Source of the DNA: CAZQYB01 sp964582985
Lineage (GTDB): Bacteria > Planctomycetota > Phycisphaerae > Sedimentisphaerales > Anaerobacaceae
Assembly: GCA_964582985.1 (NCBI GenBank)
Contig: CAZOUM010000111.1
Location: 1-5,268, forward strand
Direction of reading: 5' to 3'
DNA length: 5,268 nucleotides
Shown here: one piece after another, positions 1-4,970 of the stretch
Numbering within the stretch: position 1 is the stretch's first letter
Layout of the letters: every line of letters starts with the position of its first letter
Made by a program: the position numbers and the translations under genes
The notes under the pieces: model-generated
Seen by the model: the letters and a program-made list of their open reading frames with translations, nothing else
Database searches by the model: none
What the model was told of the DNA's origin: nothing

Positions 1-1085
1 TGCGCGTTGTGTATGTAGACATAGTTCTTCCACCGGACGAGGCGTTCATGAGCAGCCTGGTCATGCCAGTTGTGCTCAGCAAAAGCATAGCGGCGGATTT
101 TCCGGCTGGGGTCTGTCAATAGAGAAACGAAACTTACGCCCTGCATCGAAGAAGGCGCTTGCAGTCCAGCTAATTCAAGAATGGTCGGCGCAATATCGAG
201 CACGCTGACCAAAGAGCTGCAGAGGCCGCCGGGCTTTGCGATGCCTTTTGGCCAGTGCACGACCAACGGCGTCTTGATTCCACTATCGTACAACCATGTC
301 TTGCACCGTGGGAACGGTCGGCCGTTGTCCGCCATGAAGAGAATAACTGTGTTGTCCAGCACCTTCTGGCGCTTCAATTCTCCAACCACCAGCCCAACAT
401 AGCGGTCCAGCCGTTGTACCTCGTCGTAATAGCGGGCAAGGTCGTTACGCGTGTCCGGAAGGTCGGCCATATATGGCGCAATGACAGCATCGGCTGGTTT
501 GTGGGGTTGTGCCTGCTTGTCCGGCTGCCAGCGTCTATGGGCGTCGGTGGATGCAAACCACATGAAGAAGGGTTTTTCCTCTGGACGTTCACGAAGGCAA
601 GTCACCCAATTCTCCTCTGCACCCGGACCTGCCTCCGGTAGTCTGTGAGTAAAAGCGGCCTTGGGGTGGCGGCCCATGTGCCATTTGCCGGCGGCAGCCG
701 TATAATAACCGGCTTCCTTCAGCTTCAGGGGAAATAGAGGCTGGCCCGTAGGAAGCGGCATATGCAGCTCCGGTGCTCCAGTGTTGTGCGGATAGCGTCC
801 GGAGATAATACTGCAGCGTGTAGGGCTGCATTGGCTGGCCGTCAGATAAGCGTTCGTGAAGCGTATGCCGCCGGCCGCGAGGGCGTCGATGCTTGGCGTG
901 CGAATGTGCGGATGGCCGTAGCAGCCGAAATCGTCAACCGAGATGTCGTCGCCAATAATCAGCACAAAATTGGGACGAGAGGGCTTGGAATTCTTACTCA
1001 GGGCGTGACAGCCGGTGGTCAGAGCGGCTGCACCACACGCCAAACTCTTCAGGAAGTGACGTCGTGTCTCGATTCTCTCAGCCAT
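1..1085 (-). CDS. Sulfatase, SGSH-like (heparan N-sulfatase type), Tat-exported; 3' end cut by window edge
   Basis: Cys-type sulfatase that would hydrolyse sulfate esters or N-sulfates of a polysaccharide outside the cytoplasm; the substrate cannot be read from sequence. The frame is open from the ATG at 1085 to the window's left edge (361 codons), so the C-terminus is missing (human SGSH is about 500 aa). Residues 7-15 are TRRHFLKSL, an exact Tat motif, followed by a short Ala-rich stretch and LTTGC (Cys26), a weak lipobox. Metal-site Asp46-Asp47 follow LIIG. CSPTR at 86-90 is the C-x-P-S/T-R signature whose Cys86 becomes formylglycine. GKWHMG (133-138), DAHRRW (181-186) and ADNGRPFPRCK (252-262) supply further active-site residues. 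The DNG-x-PFP stretch with a following LY resembles N-sulfoglucosamine sulfohydrolase more than arylsulfatase A. AAGGAG lies 9 nt before the ATG; the nearby ATG at 1089 hits a stop after three codons. It lies 100 bp downstream of ppiC on the same strand. Sulfatase identity is firm; the subfamily is likely. Confidence 0.93.
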   Translation of the reverse strand, partial: MAERIETRRHFLKSLACGAAALTTGCHALSKNSKPSRPNFVLIIGDDISVDDFGCYGHPHIRTPSIDALAAGGIRFTNAYLTASQCSPTRCSIISGRYPHNTGAPELHMPLPTGQPLFPLKLKEAGYYTAAAGKWHMGRHPKAAFTHRLPEAGPGAEENWVTCLRERPEEKPFFMWFASTDAHRRWQPDKQAQPHKPADAVIAPYMADLPDTRNDLARYYDEVQRLDRYVGLVVGELKRQKVLDNTVILFMADNGRPFPRCKTWLYDSGIKTPLVVHWPKGIAKPGGLCSSLVSVLDIAPTILELAGLQAPSSMQGVSFVSLLTDPSRKIRRYAFAEHNWHDQAAHERLVRWKNYVYIHNA

Positions 1086-1094
1086 ACATAACTA

Positions 1095-1100
1095 CTCCTT
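1095..1100 (-). promoter_or_regulatory. Ribosome binding site of the sulfatase gene
   Basis: AAGGAG on the minus strand, 9 nt before the ATG at 1085. It fixes that start, because the overlapping ATG at 1089 is in a frame that closes at once with TGA. Confidence 0.7.
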
Positions 1101-1124
1101 ATAGATGGACCCAACGCTCAAGCT

Positions 1125-1150
1125 CAGCGGCCGTCCCCATGCAGCCGCTG
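1125..1150. repeat. Inverted repeat between ppiC and the sulfatase gene
   Basis: CAGCGGC (1125-1131) and GCCGCTG (1144-1150) form a perfect 7-bp stem around a 12-nt loop in the 100-bp gap between ppiC and the sulfatase gene. No T-run follows on the minus strand, so it is not a standard intrinsic terminator. It could be a weak RNA hairpin that uncouples the two genes, or chance in GC-rich DNA. Confidence 0.3.
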
Positions 1151-1185
1151 GTTCGGTTCAACAATCTAAAGCCCATCCTGCACGA

Positions 1186-1488
1186 CTACGGCGTTTCCTT
1201 GTCTTTCTGTTCTGTTCGGCCGGTGATTTCAATAAGATGAAATCCAAACTGTGTCTGGACGGGGCCGTGAACCTTTCCGAGGTCTGCGCTGAAGACAACG
1301 TCATCGAATGCTTTGACCATTTGGCCCGGGGAGAACTCGCCCAGCTCTCCTCCTCGCCGGCCGGAGGGACACTTGGAGTGCTCCCTTGCCAATTCCACAA
1401 AATCGGCTCCGGCTTCAATTTGCCTCTTGATGTCTTCGCATTTGTCCTGTGTTTCAACCAGAATGTGACGTGCTGTGGCTGTAGCCAT
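1186..1488 (-). CDS. ppiC: Parvulin-type peptidyl-prolyl cis-trans isomerase (PpiC/Par10-like)
   Basis: Stand-alone parvulin of 100 aa that catalyses cis-trans isomerisation of peptide bonds preceding proline. It has no signal peptide or membrane segment, so it should act in the cytoplasm as a folding helper. One domain fills the protein: RHILV (7-11), GADFVELAREHS (27-38), CPSGRRGGELGEF (40-52), GQMVKAFDDVVF (55-66) and GPVQTQFGFHLI (75-86). These follow E. coli PpiC, which is 93 aa, nearly residue for residue. His8, Cys40, Met57, Phe61 and His84 match the parvulin active site. The C-terminus adds a short charged tail (TEQKDKETP). The ATG at 1488 is chosen because GGAG (1498-1495) sits 6 nt before it; an in-frame TTG at 1500 would add four residues but overlaps that site. 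It lies 190 bp downstream of hflX and 100 bp upstream of the sulfatase gene, same strand, probably with its own promoter. Confidence 0.95.
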   Translation of the reverse strand: MATATARHILVETQDKCEDIKRQIEAGADFVELAREHSKCPSGRRGGELGEFSPGQMVKAFDDVVFSADLGKVHGPVQTQFGFHLIEITGRTEQKDKETP

Positions 1489-1494
1489 AATTGT

Positions 1495-1498
1495 CTCC
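1495..1498 (-). promoter_or_regulatory. Ribosome binding site of ppiC that decides its start
   Basis: GGAG on the minus strand, 6 nt before the ATG at 1488. Because the in-frame TTG at 1500 overlaps this site, the ATG is the better start and gives a protein beginning MATATARHILV, like other PpiC proteins. Confidence 0.6.
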
Positions 1499-1519
1499 AA
1501 TTTGTTAGGTAAATGAATG

Positions 1520-1549
1520 ATGATAATCGAGTCTGCAGGCCGGATGCAA
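1520..1549 (-). promoter_or_regulatory. Candidate sigma-70 promoter of ppiC
   Basis: On the minus strand TTGCAT (1549-1544) is separated by 18 nt from TATCAT (1525-1520). The -10 box matches TATAAT in 5 of 6 bases, the -35 box only in 3 of 6. A start near 1513 would give a leader of about 25 nt that contains the GGAG site. Plausible from position, weak on the -35 side. Confidence 0.33.
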
Positions 1550-1645
1550 GGCTTTTTCGAATCAAAAATGCAGGCCCCGGCAACGCGAAGGTCCCGAGCG
1601 CAGCAGGGGGGTTCAGAAATCAGTTAAATGTGCCCTAATTTTTTG

Positions 1646-1682
1646 ACGAGTCACCAGCCACAAAGTACGAATCACGAGTCAC
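1646..1682. repeat. Cluster of acga(g/a)tcac direct repeats overlapping the hflX stop
   Basis: Read on the plus strand, ACGAGTCAC occurs at 1646-1654 and again at 1674-1682, with the variant ACGAATCAC at 1667-1675 overlapping the last unit by two bases. The final unit covers the hflX stop codon (1681-1679), and the array extends into the gap before ppiC. The units are short, but three in 37 bp is more than expected by chance. There is no obvious hairpin or T-run, so this does not look like a terminator. It may belong to a dispersed intergenic repeat family; only a genome-wide search could tell. Confidence 0.5.
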
Positions 1683-2995
1683 GCTTCTACGATTTCGATG
1701 TTTTCCGGGCGGAGTCTTTCCAGGCCGGCCAACTGGTTTCGGCCGAGCCTCGCATCGATTTGAACGCTGCTGTCGCAATATTGCTCTTTGATGATTGTGC
1801 CGTATGCCCGCAGAAAGCTCTGCACTTTGCCGTTTGATTGACTGCTGCTTACCCGCAGCACAAGTTCACAGCCTTTATACCTCGCTGAAATCACCTCGCT
1901 CAACTGCTCCAGGCCAAGGCCCATCTTGGCTGATATACATACCGCATCTGGAAACACGGTTTGCAGCATCTCAAGCTCGCTGACTTTTCTGATAATATCA
2001 ACCTTGTTGAGTACTAATAAAGTCGGGTTTTCGCTGCACCCAATCTCTTCCAACACCTTGTTGACAGACTGAATCTGCTTGAGTGCATCCGGGTTCGACA
2101 CGTCTGCCATATGCAAGAGCAAATCCGCATTGGTGGCCTCTTCCAGCGTAGCCTTAAACGAGGCGACCAATTGATGAGGCAGGCTTTTTATAAAACCAAT
2201 AGTGTCACTCAACAGCACCTCTGCGCCTTTGGCGGGGAGCCATTTTCGCGTTCGTGTATCAAGCGTTGCAAAAAGTCTGTCCTCGACAAGGACCCCGGCA
2301 TCGGTAAGTTTATTCAGGAGTGTGCTTTTGCCGGCGTTGGTATAGCCGACCAGGCAGATTTTGAACAATCCTTTTCGGCCTTTAATCTCGCGGAGCTTGC
2401 GCTTATCGATATTTACAAGGTCGCGTTTGAGTTCTGTGATTCGCTTGCTGACCAGTCGCCGGTCGATTTCCAGTTGCTGCTCCCCCGGCCCTCTGGTGCC
2501 GATGCCGCCAACTGTGCCCACCGCGGTCCCTCCACCAGCTCCTGCTACGCTGTCAAGGTGCGACCACATTCTGGTTAATCGAGGATATGTGTATTCCAAC
2601 TGGGCCAGTTCCACCTGCAGCCTGGCCTGCCTTGTTTTTGCTCTCGTGGCAAATATATCCAAAATCAGCTCGCTGCGGTCCAGCACCTTGACTTTAATAA
2701 TCTCTTCAAGCTCACGAATCTGGCGTGGCGACAGGTCGTTATCGAATATTACAACGTCTGCTTTGAATCGCCTGACTCTTCCTGCAAGCTGGGCAGCCTT
2801 GCCTTTTCCGATATAAGTCACGGAATTTATTGTGCGAATCTTCTGCTGGAATCTGTCGACGACAATCGCTCCGGCACTTTCAGCTAAGGCGGTAAGCTCG
2901 GCCAAATCGTCTGCGTCGCGGCCGGGCCGAAGCACGGCGGCAACTAATATCGCCCGCTCTTTTCTGACTCTCAGCGTCTCGCGCAATTTCTCCAA
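1679..2995 (-). CDS. hflX: Ribosome-associated GTPase HflX
   Basis: HflX GTPase, a cytoplasmic protein that binds the 50S subunit and splits stalled or hibernating 70S ribosomes under stress in the species where it has been studied. All parts of the family are present in 438 aa, a normal length. The N-terminal HflX domain includes YIGKGK (61-66) and FDNDLSPRQIRELEE (84-98). The linker helices carry RQARLQVELAQLEYTYPRL (122-140), the glycine-rich stretch and GTRGPGEQQLEIDRR (166-180). The G domain has G1 GYTNAGKS (217-224), G2 near FATLDTRTR (242-250), G3 DTIGF (264-268), G4 NKVD (330-333) and G5 SAK (355-357). The start is TTG at 2995: an in-frame TAG precedes it directly, no ATG occurs before the linker region, and GGAGG (3010-3006) lies 10 nt upstream. 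The gene is divergent from rpsU, and its stop codon overlaps a short repeat cluster. Confidence 0.97.
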   Translation of the reverse strand: MEKLRETLRVRKERAILVAAVLRPGRDADDLAELTALAESAGAIVVDRFQQKIRTINSVTYIGKGKAAQLAGRVRRFKADVVIFDNDLSPRQIRELEEIIKVKVLDRSELILDIFATRAKTRQARLQVELAQLEYTYPRLTRMWSHLDSVAGAGGGTAVGTVGGIGTRGPGEQQLEIDRRLVSKRITELKRDLVNIDKRKLREIKGRKGLFKICLVGYTNAGKSTLLNKLTDAGVLVEDRLFATLDTRTRKWLPAKGAEVLLSDTIGFIKSLPHQLVASFKATLEEATNADLLLHMADVSNPDALKQIQSVNKVLEEIGCSENPTLLVLNKVDIIRKVSELEMLQTVFPDAVCISAKMGLGLEQLSEVISARYKGCELVLRVSSSQSNGKVQSFLRAYGTIIKEQYCDSSVQIDARLGRNQLAGLERLRPENIEIVEA

Positions 2996-3005
2996 CTAAA
3001 AAACA

Positions 3006-3010
3006 CCTCC
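3006..3010 (-). promoter_or_regulatory. Ribosome binding site of hflX, supporting a TTG start
   Basis: GGAGG on the minus strand with a 10-nt spacer to TTG at 2995. The codon just before that TTG is TAG, so the reading frame cannot extend further. The next TTG (2986) would have its GGAG only 3 nt away. This makes 2995 the best start. Confidence 0.6.
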
Positions 3011-3051
3011 AGCAATAGATACATTCGCTTCAACAGGCCAACTGCTTTCCT

Positions 3052-3080
3052 ATTTTAACATATTCGCTCGTATTGCTCAA
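3052..3080 (-). promoter_or_regulatory. Candidate sigma-70 promoter of hflX
   Basis: On the minus strand TTGAGC (3080-3075), a 17-nt spacer and TAAAAT (3057-3052). The boxes match the consensus in 4 of 6 and 5 of 6 bases at ideal spacing. Transcription would begin near 3045 and give a leader of about 50 nt carrying the GGAGG site. Confidence 0.5.
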
Positions 3081-3177
3081 CGCAAGCATAATATATGTTT
3101 CAGAACCATATCTATTGGCGTTTGCTAATCCGCGAATTCTTAGACTAATATCGGCTTTTGGCCGGGTTTTTTGGGCA

Positions 3178-3191
3178 AAAAACGCGTTTTT
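3178..3191. repeat. Perfect 14-bp palindrome AAAAACGCGTTTTT
   Basis: The sequence reads the same on both strands: five A, CGCG, five T. With one bulged G it can be extended by GCA (3175-3177) pairing with TGC (3193-3195). It lies about halfway between the divergent starts of hflX and rpsU, upstream of both promoter candidates. It could be an operator for a dimeric regulator. As an RNA hairpin it would have only a four-base loop of CGCG and weak A-T stems. Confidence 0.4.
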
Positions 3192-3224
3192 GTGCAGGAA
3201 AGTGCTTGTCGGCATTTTTCGGCC

Positions 3225-3254
3225 TTGATATTGCTCAAATTATTAGAGTAAATT
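3225..3254 (+). promoter_or_regulatory. Candidate sigma-70 promoter of rpsU
   Basis: TTGATA (3225-3230) is followed after 18 nt by TAAATT (3249-3254), matching the consensus in 5 and 4 of 6 bases. A start near 3261 would give rpsU a leader of about 80 nt. A second TTGACG at 3267-3272 lacks a good -10 box at the right distance. Weak evidence in AT-rich DNA. Confidence 0.3.
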
Positions 3255-3323
3255 TCCTTGCAAATTTTGACGAAATAAGTTCAAATGCGCGGCTTTATTG
3301 TTGTTGGGTCAGGAACTTAGACA

Positions 3324-3330
3324 AGAAAGG
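3324..3330 (+). promoter_or_regulatory. Ribosome binding site of rpsU
   Basis: AGAAAGG ends 9 nt before the ATG at 3340 and selects it over the in-frame TTG at 3298. Confidence 0.55.
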
Positions 3331-3339
3331 TCGTTTTTT

Positions 3340-3528
3340 ATGTTGAAAGTCAAGTCGCGTTCGGGCGAATCCGTTCAGCAGATGATGCGGCGCTTCAAAA
3401 AGATGTGCGAGAAGGAGGGTCTAATCAGGGACATGAAGCGCAATGCCTATTATGAGAAGCCCTCCGAAAGGAATCGTCGCCGTATGCGCAAGGCCCAGCG
3501 GGCCGCAAGCTTACAGTTCAGATACTAA
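3340..3528 (+). CDS. rpsU: 30S ribosomal protein bS21
   Basis: Small basic protein of 62 aa, within the usual length for bS21. This protein sits on the platform of the 30S subunit near the 3' end of 16S rRNA and assists initiation. The family pattern is clear: KVKSRSGESVQQMMRRFKK (3-21), CEKEGL (23-28), then a YYEKPSERNRRR block (37-48) and an Arg/Lys-rich C-terminal helix, the same order as in E. coli bS21 (RRFKRSCEKAGV, then FYEKPT). The start is ATG at 3340 with AGAAAGG (3324-3330) ending 9 nt before it. An upstream in-frame TTG at 3298 would add 14 unrelated residues across that site and is not used. It is the only plus-strand gene here, divergent from hflX and convergent with the CBS gene 39 bp away. 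No terminator hairpin follows it. Confidence 0.95.
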   Translation: MLKVKSRSGESVQQMMRRFKKMCEKEGLIRDMKRNAYYEKPSERNRRRMRKAQRAASLQFRY

Positions 3529-3535
3529 ACACAAA

Positions 3536-3571
3536 TCTCTGCGAATCCACAATACAATAGTCAATCGTCAA
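3536..3571. repeat. 36-bp dispersed repeat, copy A (rpsU/CBS convergent junction)
   Basis: Matches 4829-4864 without gaps in 30 of 36 bases. The first 16 bases (TCTCTGCGAATCCACA) are identical, the next 7 are mostly different, and the last 13 (AGTCAATCGTCAA against AGTCAATCCTCAA) differ once. It fills nearly all of the gap between the rpsU stop (3528) and the CBS gene, and its end covers the CBS stop codon (3570-3568). Two copies so close in otherwise unrelated surroundings suggest a repeat family of this genome. It makes no strong hairpin in this copy. Confidence 0.65.
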
Positions 3572-4716
3572 CCTCCGCCCACCGACTGTTCATCACCTAC
3601 GGTTAGCCTTAGTCTGTCTGCTGTAGGTTCCTCGCTCTCCGCCTCGGCCGGCTCATAGGCGGCAAGCAACGCTCGCATCAGGTCGGTTGCAGTAACTATT
3701 CCCCGAAGCTTTTCTTGCTCATCAATCACCGGAAGGCAGCTTATCTTCTTCTTGTACAGGATATCCGCAGCCTCGCAGACGCTACAGCCGGGCAAAATAT
3801 GCAACACCTTCCGCTCCATAATGCTATCGAGGGGCAGTTGGAGACTTTTGGTCCATGAGTCGATTGCAAACAGGTGCTCTCGAAATCTCTTTGGCGAGGA
3901 CGGTGGTCGCCTGCCAGCAAAGGGAAGATTCCGCAGAATGTCCCTATCGGAGACCAACCCCATAAATTTCCCCTGTTCATCCATTATAAGGACGTGTCTA
4001 AATTCTTCCGTCTGCAGGACTTCGATCGCTCTGGCTAAGTTGTCCTGAGGCTCCAGACAAATTACATGTTTGGTCATAATTTCTTGAACGCCTCGAAAAA
4101 CCCATGAGAATAAAATTTCGGCCTTAGCTGAGCTTTCAGAAGCTATGTCAACAGGTGGTGCACCTTTTTTCAATTCCTGGCATAGTCGGTGTATCACTTT
4201 ATCGAGTCTGAAGAAGAGCTTCATCAGGTCTGTAGTCGTGATGATACCCACCAAATTTCCGTTATCGAGAACGGGCACCATATCAATATGGTTACTAATC
4301 ATGACCGTAATAGCGTCCTGTACCGGTGTCTGAAGCGAGACAGACTTGGGTTTTCTGGCAACTATTTGGACTAACAACTGCCGTAGGGCTCTTCGGTCTA
4401 TCTTCTGCTTATCGGTCTTCTGCTTATCGGTTTCTTTGGCATCCGGTGCGTTCAGTCGCAGCATATCTCTTTGTGAAACGATACCAATAAAGTACGGCTT
4501 TTTCCCTCCTCCATACGGAAGGTCCACCACAGGAACGTGCCGGACCCTGCGACCCTCCATGAACTTTAGGCACCGCTGGACGGTATGGTCGAGGGTCAGT
4601 GTCTTAACATCGGCATTCATAATGTCCAGCGCAACACGCATAGGCCCAAGACGGATATCTTTCTGAATGCACATCTCTTCTATTACGTCGATGAGTTTAA
4701 GCTGTCCGTTTTCCAT
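3568..4716 (-). CDS. Protein of four CBS domains (two Bateman modules)
   Basis: A 382-aa soluble protein consisting almost entirely of CBS domains, at about 26-90, 118-172, 209-265 and 297-353. Each ends in the S/T-x-x-D motif that often contacts a nucleotide ribose: SQRD (81-84), TTTD (160-163), SDRD (256-259) and TATD (342-345). Paired CBS domains form Bateman modules that usually bind AMP, ATP, S-adenosylmethionine or similar ligands. No enzyme, transporter, kinase or DNA-binding domain is attached, so it is probably a sensor that acts on an unknown partner. A charged linker after CBS1 carries TDKQK twice (96-105) from a 15-bp duplication. The C-terminal ~25 residues are acidic then glycine-rich and look disordered. 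The ATG at 4716 has only GGAG 13 nt upstream, a loose site; Met15 or Met26 are alternatives, though Met26 would clip the edge of CBS1. Specific function not recognised. Confidence 0.88.
   Translation of the reverse strand: MENGQLKLIDVIEEMCIQKDIRLGPMRVALDIMNADVKTLTLDHTVQRCLKFMEGRRVRHVPVVDLPYGGGKKPYFIGIVSQRDMLRLNAPDAKETDKQKTDKQKIDRRALRQLLVQIVARKPKSVSLQTPVQDAITVMISNHIDMVPVLDNGNLVGIITTTDLMKLFFRLDKVIHRLCQELKKGAPPVDIASESSAKAEILFSWVFRGVQEIMTKHVICLEPQDNLARAIEVLQTEEFRHVLIMDEQGKFMGLVSDRDILRNLPFAGRRPPSSPKRFREHLFAIDSWTKSLQLPLDSIMERKVLHILPGCSVCEAADILYKKKISCLPVIDEQEKLRGIVTATDLMRALLAAYEPAEAESEEPTADRLRLTVGDEQSVGGG
4401..4431. repeat. Perfect 15-bp tandem duplication inside the CBS gene
   Basis: TCTTCTGCTTATCGG occurs twice head to tail (4401-4415, 4416-4430) plus one further matching base. 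On the minus strand it encodes TDKQK twice (residues 96-105) in the linker between the first and second CBS domains. Being a multiple of three, it keeps the frame. The exact identity at DNA level points to recent slippage or duplication. Confidence 0.8.
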
Positions 4717-4823
4717 ACTGTTCGGTATTCTCCAGCTCGGGTGTGGCGTAGTCGCTTTAGACCAATTATCCCTTCTACCGTCTTATCGGCCTTTTTATCG
4801 GCAAAGATTGTAACCGGCTTTAA

Positions 4824-4842
4824 TGGATTCTCTGCGAATCCA
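4824..4842. repeat. Short hairpin overlapping repeat copy B
   Basis: TGGATTC (4824-4830) and GAATCCA (4836-4842) form a perfect 7-bp stem with a 5-nt loop. The left arm lies mostly outside the 36-bp repeat, and the matching bases in copy A do not pair. The hairpin is therefore not the conserved part of the element. No T-run follows on either strand. Confidence 0.4.
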
Positions 4843-4864
4843 CAGATCCACAGTCAATCCTCAA
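4829..4864. repeat. 36-bp dispersed repeat, copy B (upstream of the CBS gene)
   Basis: Second copy of the element at 3536-3571, in the same orientation, 30 of 36 bases identical with no gaps. It lies in the middle of the gap upstream of the CBS gene, 112 bp before its ATG, so the two copies bracket that gene. Unlike copy A it does not touch a coding sequence. Confidence 0.65.
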
Positions 4865-4970
4865 TTTATGCCGATTTGCCGCTGCCCCGTCTGATATGCG
4901 CGAATCTCAAGCTCAATGTTGATATTTTTTTCTTGGTCGCAGTCTTTCCTGGACGGTGGGATCTTGTTAT

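Larger units (their letters stand above)
2996..3339. other. Divergent intergenic region between hflX and rpsU
   Basis: This 344-bp gap holds no gene I can support. It is visibly richer in A and T than its flanks and contains outward promoter candidates for hflX (3052-3080) and rpsU (3225-3254). Between them is a perfect 14-bp palindrome (3178-3191). Two short open frames cross it (3030-3215 minus, 3158-3346 plus), but neither has a ribosome site or a recognisable protein. Its length leaves room for regulation of both ribosome-related genes, such as an operator or a structured rpsU leader, but no known riboswitch or leader motif was recognised. Confidence 0.6.
4717..4970. other. Intergenic region between the pseudopilin-like gene and the CBS gene
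   Basis: This 254-bp gap contains repeat copy B (4829-4864) and a 7-bp hairpin overlapping it. On the minus strand a TACAAT lies between that repeat and the CBS start without a matching -35 box, so I do not call a promoter. No T-run hairpin follows the stop at 4971. Plus-strand open frames crossing this stretch are shadows with no recognisable product. Confidence 0.5.

Noticed and set aside
1534..1576. TGCAGGCC present twice (1534-1541 and 1569-1576) upstream of ppiC
   Set aside because: Only eight bases long in GC-rich DNA, with no further copies seen; probably chance, although a regulator site cannot be excluded.
1158..1583. 141-codon minus-strand open frame overlapping ppiC
   Set aside because: It is a frame shadow of ppiC; the overlapping frame encodes an unmistakable parvulin with a good ribosome site, while this one has no recognisable pattern.
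2111..2816. Two plus-strand open frames of about 150 codons inside hflX
   Set aside because: They are antisense shadows of a complete and well conserved GTPase gene.
3152..3172. CGGC-TTTTG-GCCG stem followed by GG and six T, terminator-like on the plus strand
   Set aside because: The stem has only four base pairs and no plus-strand gene lies upstream for it to terminate.
3030..3215. 61-codon minus-strand open frame upstream of hflX
   Set aside because: No ribosome site before its start, no recognisable protein, and it runs through the best hflX promoter candidate.
3298..3339. N-terminal extension of bS21 from an in-frame TTG
   Set aside because: It would add 14 residues absent from the family and span the AGAAAGG site that serves the ATG at 3340.
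3158..3346. 62-codon plus-strand open frame overlapping the rpsU start
   Set aside because: TTG start without a ribosome site, composition reflects the palindromic AT-rich DNA, and it overlaps the start of rpsU in another frame.
3536..4864. CRISPR array
   Set aside because: Only two imperfect repeat copies more than 1 kb apart with a gene between them; there are no regular spacers and no cas genes.
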